In this document: one piece after another, positions 43,026 through 51,965 of the stretch
Layout of the letters: each line of letters begins with the position of its first letter
Position numbering within the stretch: position 1 is the stretch's first letter
Source: Candidatus Intricatilinea gracilis
GTDB taxonomy: Bacteria; Pseudomonadota; Gammaproteobacteria; Burkholderiales; Burkholderiaceae_C
NCBI GenBank assembly: GCA_016702605.1
Contig: JADJDQ010000001.1
Span: 372,001-436,000 of the forward strand
Reading direction: 5' to 3'
DNA: 64,000 nucleotides
The notes under the pieces: model-generated
The model's database searches: none
The model's input: only the letters and a program-made list of their open reading frames with translations
Told to the model about the DNA's origin: nothing
Program-made: the position numbers and the translations under genes

Positions 43026-43868
43026 TTATAGCCCGAGAGCGGCGAGGATCTTTTCGTCGGCAGCACTGACGAGACCTTGCCGGCGCGCCAGGGCCAGCAG
43101 ATCGGGCCGCCGGCGTGCGGTAAGTTCGAGCTGGCGGGCGCGCCGCCAGCGCGCGATCTCGGCATGGTTGCCGCCCAGCAGCACGCCGGGCACCTGGTCG
43201 CCGCCGAGTGTTTCGGGGCGGCTGTAGTGCGGGCAATCGAGCAGACCGTCGGTGTGGCTGTCCTGCTGGTGCGAGGCGGCATCGTTGAGCACACCGGGCT
43301 GCAGCCGCGCCACGGCGTCGAGCAGGGCCAGCGCAGGCAACTCACCGCCCGACAAGACGTAGTCGCCCAGGCTGATTTCCTCGTCGACATGGCGATCGAT
43401 GAAGCGCTGGTCGATGCCTTCGTAGCGGCCACACACCAGCACCGCACCGGGGCTGGCGGCAAGTTGTTCGACACGCCGTTGGGTCAAGGGCACGCCAGTC
43501 GGGCTGAACAGGATGACGGGCACCTTCGGTCGCTTCGTCGTAGCGTCACCATCGGTAGACGCAACCGCGCTGGTCGCGCCGATCGGCGTCGCATCTGTTG
43601 GCGTCGCATCGGGCATCGTCGTGTCGGATGCGGCGCGATCGGCGAGTGCGGCAGCGAGCGCACGCTCCAGCGGCTCGACCAGCATGACCATGCCAGGGCC
43701 GCCGCCGTAGGGTCGATCGTCGACACGGCGATAGGCATCGGCGGCGAAGTCGCGCACCTGCCAGCAGCGCAACTCGACCTTGCCTTCAACGTACGCGCGC
43801 CGTGTCACACCGATCGACAGGAAAGGTGTGAACAGTTCGGGGAAGAGCGTGAGGACGTCGAAGCGCAC
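43026..43868 (-). CDS. trmD: tRNA (guanine-N1-)-methyltransferase
   Basis: A 280-residue TrmD, which methylates G37 of several tRNAs. MRFDVLTLFPELF, RPYGGGPGM, CGRYEGIDQRF and YVLSGGELPAL are the family landmarks of the SPOUT knot. Between residues about 79 and 113 there is a Thr/Ala/Asp-rich stretch (repeats of DATP) not found in the usual 245-255-residue proteins. The gene lies 103 bases after rimM and 124 bases before rplS. Confidence 0.94.
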   Translation of the reverse strand: MRFDVLTLFPELFTPFLSIGVTRRAYVEGKVELRCWQVRDFAADAYRRVDDRPYGGGPGMVMLVEPLERALAAALADRAASDTTMPDATPTDATPIGATSAVASTDGDATTKRPKVPVILFSPTGVPLTQRRVEQLAASPGAVLVCGRYEGIDQRFIDRHVDEEISLGDYVLSGGELPALALLDAVARLQPGVLNDAASHQQDSHTDGLLDCPHYSRPETLGGDQVPGVLLGGNHAEIARWRRARQLELTARRRPDLLALARRQGLVSAADEKILAALGL

Positions 43869-43971
43869 GGCAGCAGCAGGTGGGCGGCGGGCGATCTAGG
43901 CGAGCGGGCTGAGGGAATGGACTGGATGTGCGGGCCGGATAGGCGAATGATCCGCCAACACGGGCCCAAGC

Positions 43972-44568
43972 CTAGTAGTCCAGGCCCCAGTCGACGCGGA
44001 TCTGGCGCGCCTCGAGGTCGACCGCGTCGATGAAGGCGGCGACGAAGGGAATCAGCCGTTCGACCGGCTTGGCATCGACGGTGCCATCGGCTGGCGCTTC
44101 AACCACACACAACACACTTTGCGCGGTGTTGTCGATCATGCGGTCAACCTTGCCCAGGCTCGCACCTTCGCGGTTGACCACATCGAGGCCGATCAGGTCG
44201 ACCCAGTAGTACTCACCTTCGGCAGCGGTGGGAAAGCTGGCGCGCGAGATGAAGATACGTGCGCCCTTGAGCGCCTCGGCGGCGTTGCGGTCGTCGATGT
44301 CGCGTGCCGACGCGACGATGCCCTCGCCCTGCTCGCGTGCATCGGTGATACGCAGCACCGGCGGGATGGTCACCTTGGCGGCAGTGACGGCGGCAGGCTG
44401 TTGCGGCTTGTCGCTAGGCAGCAAAAACCAGCGGCGCGACGAGAACAGCGCCTGCGGGTCGCTGGCATACGGCTGCACGCGCAGCCAGCCCTTGATGCCG
44501 TAGGCGTCGATGATGCGACCCACCTCCACCGCGTCAGCGGGCCATGCGGGTTGGTCCGGATCGATCAA
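43972..44568 (-). CDS. rimM: 16S rRNA processing protein RimM
   Basis: A 198-residue protein if the TTG at 44568 is the start. GRIIDAYGIKGWLRVQPY and the PRC-barrel part (EYYWVDLIGLDVV, IPFVAAFIDAVD) are typical. No ATG exists upstream in frame without reading through the two hairpins at 44601-44648, so TTG is the best choice. A further TTG (44580) is possible. It assists 30S assembly and belongs to the rpsP operon. Confidence 0.85.
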   Translation of the reverse strand: MIDPDQPAWPADAVEVGRIIDAYGIKGWLRVQPYASDPQALFSSRRWFLLPSDKPQQPAAVTAAKVTIPPVLRITDAREQGEGIVASARDIDDRNAAEALKGARIFISRASFPTAAEGEYYWVDLIGLDVVNREGASLGKVDRMIDNTAQSVLCVVEAPADGTVDAKPVERLIPFVAAFIDAVDLEARQIRVDWGLDY

Positions 44569-44600
44569 GGGTGTCGTTGGCAAGGGTGTTGGGAGGGGCG

Positions 44601-44648
44601 GTTGCAGGGGCTGCAACCGGCAAGGCCTCTGCAAGGAGAGGCCTTGCC
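44601..44648 (-). promoter_or_regulatory. two tandem hairpins in the rpsP-rimM spacer
   Basis: On the minus strand, a 12-bp stem (44619-44630 with 44637-44648, 6-base loop) is followed by a 6-bp stem (44601-44606 with 44612-44617). The pair occupies the spacer between rpsP and rimM, upstream of the rimM start. It may lower rimM/trmD expression relative to rpsP. Confidence 0.6.
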
Positions 44649-44753
44649 TGTGGGTCGTGAGCTGCAGGTCCAGAAGAAGAACCTGCGCCCTGGTACATCG
44701 CCCAAGCAACGCCGCCCGATGGGCGTGGCGCTGCCTGCGACCCGGTCAGCGAT

Positions 44754-45014
44754 TTACGCTGCGACGGCGACCTTGGCCTGGGCTTGCTTGACCAGACGGG
44801 CGACCGTGGGCGACATCTGGGCGCCGTTGCCGGTCCAGTGGGTCAGACGGTCGAACGCGACGCGCAGACCTTCTTCGGTGGCGGCAGCCATCGGGTTGTA
44901 GAAACCGACGCGCTCCAGGAAGCGGCCGTCACGGCGTTCGCGCTTGTCGGCGGCGACGATGTTGTAGAAAGGGCGCTTCTTGGAGCCGCCGCGTGCGAGT
45001 CGAATCACGACCAT
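44754..45014 (-). CDS. rpsP: 30S ribosomal protein S16
   Basis: An 86-residue ribosomal protein with IRLARGGSKKRPFYNIVAAD and RDGRFLERVGFYNP. It is the first gene of the rpsP-rimM-trmD-rplS group. AAGGAA before the ATG at 45014 sets the start. Confidence 0.97.
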   Translation of the reverse strand: MVVIRLARGGSKKRPFYNIVAADKRERRDGRFLERVGFYNPMAAATEEGLRVAFDRLTHWTGNGAQMSPTVARLVKQAQAKVAVAA

Positions 45015-45171
45015 GATGTTTCCTTGATCCGTGGGTTCAGGATCCACCGCGCCAGGAGACACGCAGGCAAGCGGATCACAAGAGGTGGACGACGAAACGT
45101 CCGAAGGGTCGGCCCCGTGAGATACGTGCTGCGTGAACCCGAAGGTTGGACAGCCGTCACCGAAACCGAGC

Positions 45172-45177
45172 ATTATA
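45172..45177 (-). promoter_or_regulatory. candidate -10 box (TATAAT) of the rpsP operon
   Basis: A perfect TATAAT on the minus strand lies 158 bases upstream of the rpsP ATG. The sequence at the expected -35 position is poor. The leader would be about 150 bases long. Confidence 0.5.
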
Positions 45178-45227
45178 AACTCAGCCAGGCCAGTTCGGCC
45201 AGCCACATCGCCACGACCAAGTCATCC

Positions 45228-45776
45228 ATGACCCGATTGCAGATCCGCCCCAGCCTGCCCGACGACATCGAGGCGATCACACAGATCTACGCCGCCAACG
45301 TATTGGGCGGCACCGGCACCTTCGAGATCGATCCGCCCACCGTGGAGGACATGGCCGCACGGCGCGCCGACGTGACCGGCAAGGGCCTGCCCTGGCTCGT
45401 GGCCGACGTCGACGGCAAGGTGCTGGGTTATGCCTACGCGAACCACTTTCGCATGCGCCCGGCCTACCGCTACACACTCGAGGATTCGATCTACTTGGCG
45501 CCAGGTTCACAAGGCCAGGGGCTGGGCCGGCTACTGCTGGCCGAACTGATGGCGCGCTGCACGGCACTCGGTGTGCGCCAGCTGCTGGCCGTGATTGGCG
45601 ACAGCGCCAACCTGGGCTCGATCGGTGTGCACCGCGCCTGCGGCTTCACCCACCTGGGCGTGATGCCGTCGGTGGGCTGGAAGTTCGATCGCTGGCTCGA
45701 CGTCGTGATGATGCAGCGCGCGCTCGGCCATGGTGACCAGACGGCGCCTGCAGGCACACCGGGCCTGGCCAGCTGA
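45228..45776 (+). CDS. GNAT N-acetyltransferase, phosphinothricin-acetyltransferase-like
   Basis: A 182-residue acetyltransferase. The opening RPSLPDDIEAITQIYA, the segment GTGTFEIDPPTVEDM and the acetyl-CoA loop GSQGQGLGRLL are those of the Bar/Pat/YwnH group, which acetylates phosphinothricin or methionine sulfoximine-like compounds. Actual substrate unknown. The ATG at 45228 follows the divergent rpsP promoter region. Confidence 0.82.
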   Translation: MTRLQIRPSLPDDIEAITQIYAANVLGGTGTFEIDPPTVEDMAARRADVTGKGLPWLVADVDGKVLGYAYANHFRMRPAYRYTLEDSIYLAPGSQGQGLGRLLLAELMARCTALGVRQLLAVIGDSANLGSIGVHRACGFTHLGVMPSVGWKFDRWLDVVMMQRALGHGDQTAPAGTPGLAS

Positions 45777-45806
45777 GGCAGCACCCGGGGCGGCGACACT
45801 GGCGCG

Positions 45807-46223
45807 ATGAAATCCAAGACTCTCACCACCTGGCTGGCCCTGCTGGGCGGCAGCATCGGAGCCCATCGCCTGTATCTGCGCGGTGCGCGCGGGCTGTTCG
45901 ACGTCTGGGTCTGGCTGCACATCATGGCCACCGCCCTGGGCCTGCTGGGCATCTACCGCGTGCGTTTGTATGGCGTGGACGACCCGACGGCCTGGCTGCT
46001 GATCCCGTTCGGCGGTGTGTCGATCTCGGCTGCCATGCTGACGGCCATCGTCAACGGGCTGCAAGGCGACGAGGTCTGGCACCAGCGCCACAACGCCGGC
46101 AGCAGCACTGTCGCGGGCAGCGGCTGGGCCAACATCATCGGCGTCGGGATCGCACTGCTGCTCGGTGCCATCGTGCTGATGAGCACCATCACCATCTCGA
46201 TGCAGCACTACTTCGAGACCTGA
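45807..46223 (+). CDS. small membrane protein, TM2-like
   Basis: A 138-residue protein. LALLGGSIGAHRLYLRG at the N-terminus is the TM2-domain opening motif, followed by two to three further hydrophobic segments. Function unknown. It follows the acetyltransferase by 30 bases and is convergent with the phosphate transporter. Confidence 0.72.
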   Translation: MKSKTLTTWLALLGGSIGAHRLYLRGARGLFDVWVWLHIMATALGLLGIYRVRLYGVDDPTAWLLIPFGGVSISAAMLTAIVNGLQGDEVWHQRHNAGSSTVAGSGWANIIGVGIALLLGAIVLMSTITISMQHYFET

Positions 46224-46250
46224 GGCAAGACCGGCAGGCCGCCGCCTGCC

Positions 46251-47258
46251 TTAGAACAGGCGCAGACTGAGCCAATAGGCCAGGGCTGCCATCGTCGCCG
46301 ACGCCGGGATGGTGAAGATCCACGCCCACACGATGTTGCCGGCAACACCCCAGCGCACCGACGAGACACGCCGGGTCGAGCCCACACCGACGATGGCACC
46401 GGTGATGGTGTGGGTGGTCGACACCGGCACACCGATGGCGGTGGCCAGGAACAGCGTGATCGCTCCACCCGTTTCTGCGCAGAAGCCGCCCACCGGTTTG
46501 AGCTTGGTGATCTTCTGGCCCATGGTCTTGACGATGCGCCAGCCACCGAACATGGTGCCCAGGCCGATGGCGGCATAACAACTCCACACCACCCAGCTGG
46601 GCGGGCGGGCGTCCGATGCCGCGGCATACCCGGAGGCCACCAGCATCATCCAGATGATGCCGATGGTCTTCTGCGCGTCATTGCCGCCGTGGCCCAGGCT
46701 GTACAGGCCGGCCGAGATGAGCTGCAGACGGCGAAACCAGCGATCGATGCGCAGTGGCGAGGCGCGTCGGCAGATCCAGGCCACGATCACCATCAGAATC
46801 GAACCGAGCAGGAAGCCCAGTCCCGGCGACACGAAGATGAAGATCACCGTCTTCCAGATGCCTGCGCCGATCAACGCCCCAGCGCCCGACTTGGCCAGCA
46901 CCGCACCGACGATGCCGCCGATCAGTGCATGCGACGAACTCGACGGGATGCCGTACCACCAGGTGATGAGGTTCCACACGATGGCGCCGATGAGTGCACC
47001 GAACACCACGTGCTGATCGACCACCTCGGGCAACACGATGCCTTTGCCCACCGTGGCCGCCACCTTGAGCTGGAAGAACAGGATCGCCAGGACATTGAAG
47101 AAGGCCGCGAACAGGATGGCCTGCTGCGGCTTGAGCACACCGGTGGACACGACGGTGGCGATCGAGTTCGCCGCGTCGTGAAAGCCGTTCATGAAATCGA
47201 ACGCCAGTGCGAGCAGCACAAGCATCACCGCGACCCAGAAGGCCGACTGCACGTCCAT
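46251..47258 (-). CDS. PiT-family inorganic phosphate transporter
   Basis: A 335-residue transporter with the paired PiT signature motifs: DFMNGFHDAANSIAT near residue 22 and SLGHGGNDAQKT near residue 196. About ten hydrophobic segments surround them. It imports phosphate with protons or sodium. It lies 15 bases after its DUF47 partner, so they form one operon, which the Pho box at 47983 would control. Confidence 0.92.
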   Translation of the reverse strand: MDVQSAFWVAVMLVLLALAFDFMNGFHDAANSIATVVSTGVLKPQQAILFAAFFNVLAILFFQLKVAATVGKGIVLPEVVDQHVVFGALIGAIVWNLITWWYGIPSSSSHALIGGIVGAVLAKSGAGALIGAGIWKTVIFIFVSPGLGFLLGSILMVIVAWICRRASPLRIDRWFRRLQLISAGLYSLGHGGNDAQKTIGIIWMMLVASGYAAASDARPPSWVVWSCYAAIGLGTMFGGWRIVKTMGQKITKLKPVGGFCAETGGAITLFLATAIGVPVSTTHTITGAIVGVGSTRRVSSVRWGVAGNIVWAWIFTIPASATMAALAYWLSLRLF

Positions 47259-47273
47259 GGCCGCCCCTTAGCT

Positions 47274-47918
47274 TCAGGAGTTCTCGAGGACGATGCCCTC
47301 GATCAGATTGGCCACGTCTTCGCAGCGATCCGAGATCGATTCGAGCAACTCGTAGATGGTCTTGAGCTTGATGAGTTCGCGCACATCGACCTCTTCGCGA
47401 AACAGCTTGGACATGGCCGAACGCATCACCCGGTCGGCGTCCGACTCGAGCCGGTCGATCTCTTCACACGTCTTGAGCGCCGCCTCCTGGGTGCTGGGCT
47501 TGGACAGGTTGGCGATGAGTGACACCGCATGCTGCACACGCTCGCAGCACTTCACCGAGATCTCACCCAGTCGGATGACCTCGTCGGTCATGGTGCGCAC
47601 GTCGTAGAGCTGCATGGTCTCGGTGGCGTCCTGCAGCAGGTCGACCACATCATCCATGGTGTTGATCAGCGAGTGGATCTGCTCGCGGTCGATCGGGGTG
47701 ATGAAGGTCTTGTGCAGCAGCCGGTTGACTTCGGCGGTCACCTTGTCGGCAGCACGTTCGGCAGCAAAGACTTCTTCGGCGTATTTCTCGCGCAGCGTCA
47801 GGTCACCGTAGTTGTGGATCATCGACAGGAAGGCGCGGGCGCCGTCGACGATGCGGTTGCCATGGGCGTCGAACAGCTCGAAGAAATTGCCTTCGCGCGG
47901 CAGCAGCTTGCCGAACAT
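47274..47918 (-). CDS. DUF47/PhoU-like phosphate transport regulator
   Basis: A 214-residue all-helical protein of the DUF47 (PhoU-like) family, usually next to PiT transporters. AERAADKVTAEVNRLLHK and DVVDLLQDATETMQLYDVRT carry the acidic metal-binding motifs of PhoU-like bundles. The ATG at 47918 starts the operon with the transporter. Confidence 0.9.
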   Translation of the reverse strand: MFGKLLPREGNFFELFDAHGNRIVDGARAFLSMIHNYGDLTLREKYAEEVFAAERAADKVTAEVNRLLHKTFITPIDREQIHSLINTMDDVVDLLQDATETMQLYDVRTMTDEVIRLGEISVKCCERVQHAVSLIANLSKPSTQEAALKTCEEIDRLESDADRVMRSAMSKLFREEVDVRELIKLKTIYELLESISDRCEDVANLIEGIVLENS

Positions 47919-47958
47919 GATGGATGGGCTCCAGAGGGTGACTTTTTGAAACGGCGCG

Positions 47959-48000
47959 AGTGTAGCCGTGGGTCACCACACGATGACAGTTTCGTGACAC
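47959..48000 (-). promoter_or_regulatory. Pho box and -10 box of the DUF47-PiT operon
   Basis: On the minus strand, GTGTCAC-GAAA-CTGTCAT (48000 to 47983) closely fits the PhoB consensus of two 7-base half sites with a 4-base spacer. A weaker third half site follows in phase. A possible -10 box TACACT lies at 47964-47959, 41 bases before the DUF47 ATG. This would induce the operon under phosphate limitation. Confidence 0.6.
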
Positions 48001-48189
48001 CCCGATCCGGCCCGTCCACAGGGCCACCCGACCTCAGCCGCGCAAGCTGCACGAACCGCACCGCGCAGGCACAGACACCGGCAAAGGTCGCAGTGGTCGG
48101 GCGGCGTTCTGGAGCGCCACCGAGACGGGTGAACCCGCACGCGGCGATCCCCGGCGCATGAGGCACAACAGCACCCCAACGCGACCGAG

Positions 48190-48705
48190 TCAGCCTGGTT
48201 CTGCCAGGCGCCGGATCGGCTGGTCGGTGATGCCTGCCAGCAGTGCCGCCGCCGGGCCTTGCGGCAACACCATCGCCGCATCCAGTTCGACCAGCGGCGC
48301 CAGCGCAAAGGCGCGCAGGTGCAGGCGCGGATGGGGCACTACCAGCGTCGGCAGGTCGATGGCCTCGTCGCCGAGCAGCAACAGGTCCAGGTCGAGGGTG
48401 CGCGGCGCGTTGCGATAGGGGCGCTCTCGGCCGTGGCGTTGCTCGATCGCCTGCAGCTCGGCCAGCAGCCGCAGCGGCGCCAGTTCGGTGGCGATCAGCG
48501 CCACCGCGTTCAGGAAGGTCGGCCCGCTGGCGTCTACCGGCGCACTCTCGTACCAGGAGGATCGCCGCAGCCAGCGTGAGCCGGGCATGCCGCCCAGCGC
48601 CTCGCAGGCAGCCAGCAAGGTGGCGCGGGCGTCGCCCAGGTTGGCCCCGAGGCCGACATAGGCCAGGCGCCAGCCCGAGGGCAGTGACGGGTCAATGGTG
48701 CTCAT
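48190..48705 (-). CDS. folK: 2-amino-4-hydroxy-6-hydroxymethyldihydropteridine diphosphokinase
   Basis: A 171-residue folate-biosynthesis enzyme that pyrophosphorylates 6-hydroxymethyl-dihydropterin. VGLGANLGD, GRERPYRNAPRTLDLDLLLLG and VPHPRLHLRAF are the family landmarks. The ATG at 48705 overlaps the end of pcnB by 14 bases, so the gene is coupled to it. It is the last of the string. Confidence 0.93.
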   Translation of the reverse strand: MSTIDPSLPSGWRLAYVGLGANLGDARATLLAACEALGGMPGSRWLRRSSWYESAPVDASGPTFLNAVALIATELAPLRLLAELQAIEQRHGRERPYRNAPRTLDLDLLLLGDEAIDLPTLVVPHPRLHLRAFALAPLVELDAAMVLPQGPAAALLAGITDQPIRRLAEPG

Positions 48706-50410
48706 CACCCGAAGCAGGAGCCCGTCGTTCGTCGTCCGCGGTCGTCGAACTGGTGCCAGCGGATTGCGATGCCGAACCAGCGTCACCGCCTGCCGGCCTG
48801 CGACGCCGTCTGCGGCGCTTGCGCGGCGCAGCGGCCGGGTCCTGGTCGGTCGATCCGGGGCGATCGAACTCCTCGTCGTTGTCGCCACCGTCTGGCGCTG
48901 GGCCGTTGGGGGCCACCGGTGCATGCCGGGCTGGCGCTGGCGCCGCTGCTGCACCGCCTGCCGCCGGCCGCTCGGCGCCACGCGCCGGCGCATCGGCGCG
49001 TGACGGGCCGCGCACACGCTTGGGCGGGCTGGTGGCCTGGCGCACCTCGTCGATCATGCGCTGGCGATCGGCGTCGCTGGCGCGCAAATAGTTGTCCCAC
49101 CAGTCGACCAGTTCGGCGCTTACCTCGCCGGCGTCGGCACGCAGACGCAGGAAGTCGAAGCCGGCGCGAAAACGCAACTGCTCGATCAAGCCTGCCGCCG
49201 ACGAGGTGGTGCGGCGCTCGAAACGAGGCTGCATCATCCACACGTCACGCATGTCGCCAGCCAGCTTGCCGCGCCCGGAGATGTCGCCGATGCGGGCGTC
49301 GAACACCTCGTCGATGGCCTGCTGCAGCGCCTGGATCACCGGAAAGTCGCCGCGCAGCCGGGCCCAGCGCGACTGCACCTCGTGCCACAACATGCAGGCC
49401 AGCATGAAGCTGGGCGCCACCGGCAGGCCTTCGGTGACACGCCGGTCGGTGTCGGCCAGGGCGCGCTGGATGAACTGCTCCTGGCCGTCGTGGCGGTGCG
49501 CGTCGTCGAGCACGGCGTCGAGCAGCGGGAAGATGCCGCGGTGCAGGCCCTGCTTCTCGAGTTCTTCGAGGCTGGCCAGCGCGTGGCCGGTCTGCAGCAG
49601 CTTGATCATCTCGTCGAACATGCGCGAGATCGGCACGTTGGCCAGCAGCTCGGCGCACTGTTTCATCGGCTTGCGGGTGCCGGGTTCGATCTCGAAGCCC
49701 AGCTTGGCCGCAAAACGCACGGCGCGGATGAGGCGCACCGGGTCTTCGCGGTAACGTGTGGTGGGGTCGCCGATCATGCGCAGCAGGCGCTTCTTGGCGT
49801 CGGCAATGCCGTGGTGATAGTCGACCAGCACGGCACGCACCGGGTCGTAATACATGGCGTTGATGGTGAAGTCGCGCCGCGCCGCGTCTTCGTCCTGCGG
49901 GCCCCACACGTTGTCGCGCAGCACGCGCCCGGCCGCGTCGACCACGTGGCTCTTGCCAGCCATGTCGCCCTTGGATGTCTTTTCGTTGCCGCCGACCTGG
50001 TCAGCCGCCGCGGCGTCGAGGTAGGCACGGAAGGTCGAGACCTCGATCACCTCGTGCTCACGCCCGCGGCCGTACACCACGTGCACGATGCGAAAACGCC
50101 GGCCGATGATGAAGGCGCGCCTGAACAGCCCCTTGACCTGCTCGGGCGTGGCGTTGGTGGCCACGTCGAAATCCTTGGGTCGATGGCCCAGCAGCAGGTC
50201 GCGCACCGCGCCGCCCACGATGTACGCCTCGTAGCCAGCCTGCTGCAGCGTGCGCACCACCTTGTCGGCGCGTTCGTCGATCAGCTTGGCGTCGATGCCG
50301 TGTACCTCGCGGCCGACCTCGACACGTTTGCCGGCCGGGGCCTGGCCGGGTGCCAGATCGGCCGCCGGGGCGGACCGGCCCAGCAACTTGGAGATGAACT
50401 TCTTGATCAT
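48692..50410 (-). CDS. pcnB: poly(A) polymerase I
   Basis: A 572-residue class II nucleotidyltransferase that adds 3' A-tails to RNA. IVGGAVRDLLLGHRPKDFDV near residues 64-83 provides the GG and DxD metal sites. RRDFTINAMYYDP and the RNA-binding FLRLRADAG region follow. The last 80 residues are Arg/Pro/Ala-rich and basic, longer than in E. coli, as often in Burkholderiales. The ATG at 50410 overlaps the HAD gene stop (ATGA). Confidence 0.92.
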   Translation of the reverse strand: MIKKFISKLLGRSAPAADLAPGQAPAGKRVEVGREVHGIDAKLIDERADKVVRTLQQAGYEAYIVGGAVRDLLLGHRPKDFDVATNATPEQVKGLFRRAFIIGRRFRIVHVVYGRGREHEVIEVSTFRAYLDAAAADQVGGNEKTSKGDMAGKSHVVDAAGRVLRDNVWGPQDEDAARRDFTINAMYYDPVRAVLVDYHHGIADAKKRLLRMIGDPTTRYREDPVRLIRAVRFAAKLGFEIEPGTRKPMKQCAELLANVPISRMFDEMIKLLQTGHALASLEELEKQGLHRGIFPLLDAVLDDAHRHDGQEQFIQRALADTDRRVTEGLPVAPSFMLACMLWHEVQSRWARLRGDFPVIQALQQAIDEVFDARIGDISGRGKLAGDMRDVWMMQPRFERRTTSSAAGLIEQLRFRAGFDFLRLRADAGEVSAELVDWWDNYLRASDADRQRMIDEVRQATSPPKRVRGPSRADAPARGAERPAAGGAAAAPAPARHAPVAPNGPAPDGGDNDEEFDRPGSTDQDPAAAPRKRRRRRRRPAGGDAGSASQSAGTSSTTADDERRAPASGDEHH

Positions 50411-51111
50411 GCAAACAGCTTCAGGATGCGCCAGCCGCGTTCGCGGGCCACGGCTTCGAGCGCCGGCGTCGGATTGGTGGCCACCGGGTGACTCGCGAGT
50501 TCGAGCAGCGGCAGGTCGTTGGGCGAATCGCTGTAGACGGTGATGGAGTCGAACTCATCACGCCGGTGGCCCAGCCCGGCCAGCCAGGCATCGACCCGTG
50601 TCACCTTGCCGGCCTTGAAGGTGGGCGTGCCGGCGATACGCCCGGTCCACGGCGCCATCTCGGCGCCCTGCCCCACCGGCACGGGGCCACGTTCGATGTC
50701 GACTGCCAGCAGGTGGGGCACGCCGAATTCGGCGGCGATGGGTGTGGTGACGAAGGCGTTGGTTGCCGTGACGATGGCGACCAGGTCACCACGCTGCTGA
50801 TGCCCCCGCACCAGATCGCGCGCCGCGGCGACGATCTGGCCACGCAGCACCTCGGCCATGAAACGCTCTCGCGCCGCATAGGCCTCGGACAGCGGCCGGT
50901 GGCGCCACACGGCGGTGGAGAAATCGACATAGGCCGCCAGATCGAGTGTGCCGGCCTGGTAGTCGGCGTAGAAGGCGTCGTTGCGGGCGCGGAACTGCTC
51001 GCCGTCGGTCCAGCCGATGGCGACCATGAATTCGCCGAAGGCATGGTCCGAATCGATCGGGATGAGGGTGCCGTCCAGGTCGAACAGGCACAGGTGGCGG
51101 GCGCCGCTCAT
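50407..51111 (-). CDS. HAD-superfamily hydrolase, PSP-like (HAD-IB)
   Basis: A 234-residue phosphatase with motif I CLFDLDGTLIP (Asp10 nucleophile, Asp12), motif II TATNAF and motif IV YSDSPNDLPLLE. The helical cap follows motif I, as in serine-phosphatase-like HAD-IB proteins. The substrate is not known. It overlaps both neighbours by four bases (hda stop and pcnB start), so it is part of the coupled string. Confidence 0.9.
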   Translation of the reverse strand: MSGARHLCLFDLDGTLIPIDSDHAFGEFMVAIGWTDGEQFRARNDAFYADYQAGTLDLAAYVDFSTAVWRHRPLSEAYAARERFMAEVLRGQIVAAARDLVRGHQQRGDLVAIVTATNAFVTTPIAAEFGVPHLLAVDIERGPVPVGQGAEMAPWTGRIAGTPTFKAGKVTRVDAWLAGLGHRRDEFDSITVYSDSPNDLPLLELASHPVATNPTPALEAVARERGWRILKLFA

Positions 51112-51965
51112 GCACCCGCTCCGTGGGTGGCGGGGGAGATCAGGCCGTCCTCGGCCAGCATCTGGCGCAGCAGGTAGACACTCACGCTGCGTTTGGCGGC
51201 GAGTGAATAACCGTCCAGCCGGTCGAGCAGGCGCATCAGGTGGCTGAGGTCACGCGCACATCGTTTCAAGAGATAGTCCATCACATCGTCGGTCAAGAGA
51301 ATGCCGCGCCGGTCGGCTTCGCGGCGCAGCAAGGCGCGCACCTGGGCTTCAGTCGGCGGCATGAGCTGGTAGACCAGCCCCCAGGCCAGGCGGGTGCGCA
51401 GGTCGTCGCGCAGGGGCAGGTCCACCGGCGGCATGCTGCCCGCCGCCAGCACTGCCACACCCAGGCTGGTGGCCTCGATGAAGGCGGCAAAGGCGGCGTG
51501 TTGCTGAGCGGCGTCGTACTGCTGGCAGTCGTCGAACAGCAGCAGCGCGACGTCGTCGGCCTGTTCCCAGGGCTGCCAGGGCGGCGACTGCTCGGGGCCG
51601 AATGCTGCCACACGCTGGCCACGCGCCTGCGCCAGCGCCGCGGCGGCACGCAGCAGATGGGTCTTGCCGGCCCCCGGCGGGCCCCACAGATAGACCGGCA
51701 CGCCGGGGTTGGGCGAGCGCAACGCGTCCGACACCTGCGGCCAGGCGGTGTTGTCGCCGGGCAGGAAGTTGTCGAGCCGCCAGGCCGGTTCAGGCGCCAA
51801 CGCCAGCGGCACCTGGCGTGTCAGCGGCGCGACGACACGGCTTTCACCCGGATCGGTCGCGGCCAATGCGGCCGACCCGCCAGGCGCGGCAGCGACAGCC
51901 GGCGCGGCAGATACGGCGGGTGCAGCAAAGACAGCGGGTGCGACAGGCGACGACGTGATGTTCAT
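51108..51965 (-). CDS. hda: DnaA regulatory inactivator Hda
   Basis: A 285-residue AAA+ protein with Walker A GPPGAGKT (95-102), Walker B LLLFDDCQQYD and the DnaA-like C-terminal region. Hda with the sliding clamp promotes ATP hydrolysis by DnaA. A clamp-binding-like motif QVPLAL lies at residues 51-56, preceded by an Ala/Pro-rich extension of 50 residues not found in typical Hda. The ATG at 51965 overlaps the AI-2E stop (ATGA), which supports this start, but a TTG near residue 34 is an alternative. Confidence 0.85.
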   Translation of the reverse strand: MNITSSPVAPAVFAAPAVSAAPAVAAAPGGSAALAATDPGESRVVAPLTRQVPLALAPEPAWRLDNFLPGDNTAWPQVSDALRSPNPGVPVYLWGPPGAGKTHLLRAAAALAQARGQRVAAFGPEQSPPWQPWEQADDVALLLFDDCQQYDAAQQHAAFAAFIEATSLGVAVLAAGSMPPVDLPLRDDLRTRLAWGLVYQLMPPTEAQVRALLRREADRRGILLTDDVMDYLLKRCARDLSHLMRLLDRLDGYSLAAKRSVSVYLLRQMLAEDGLISPATHGAGA

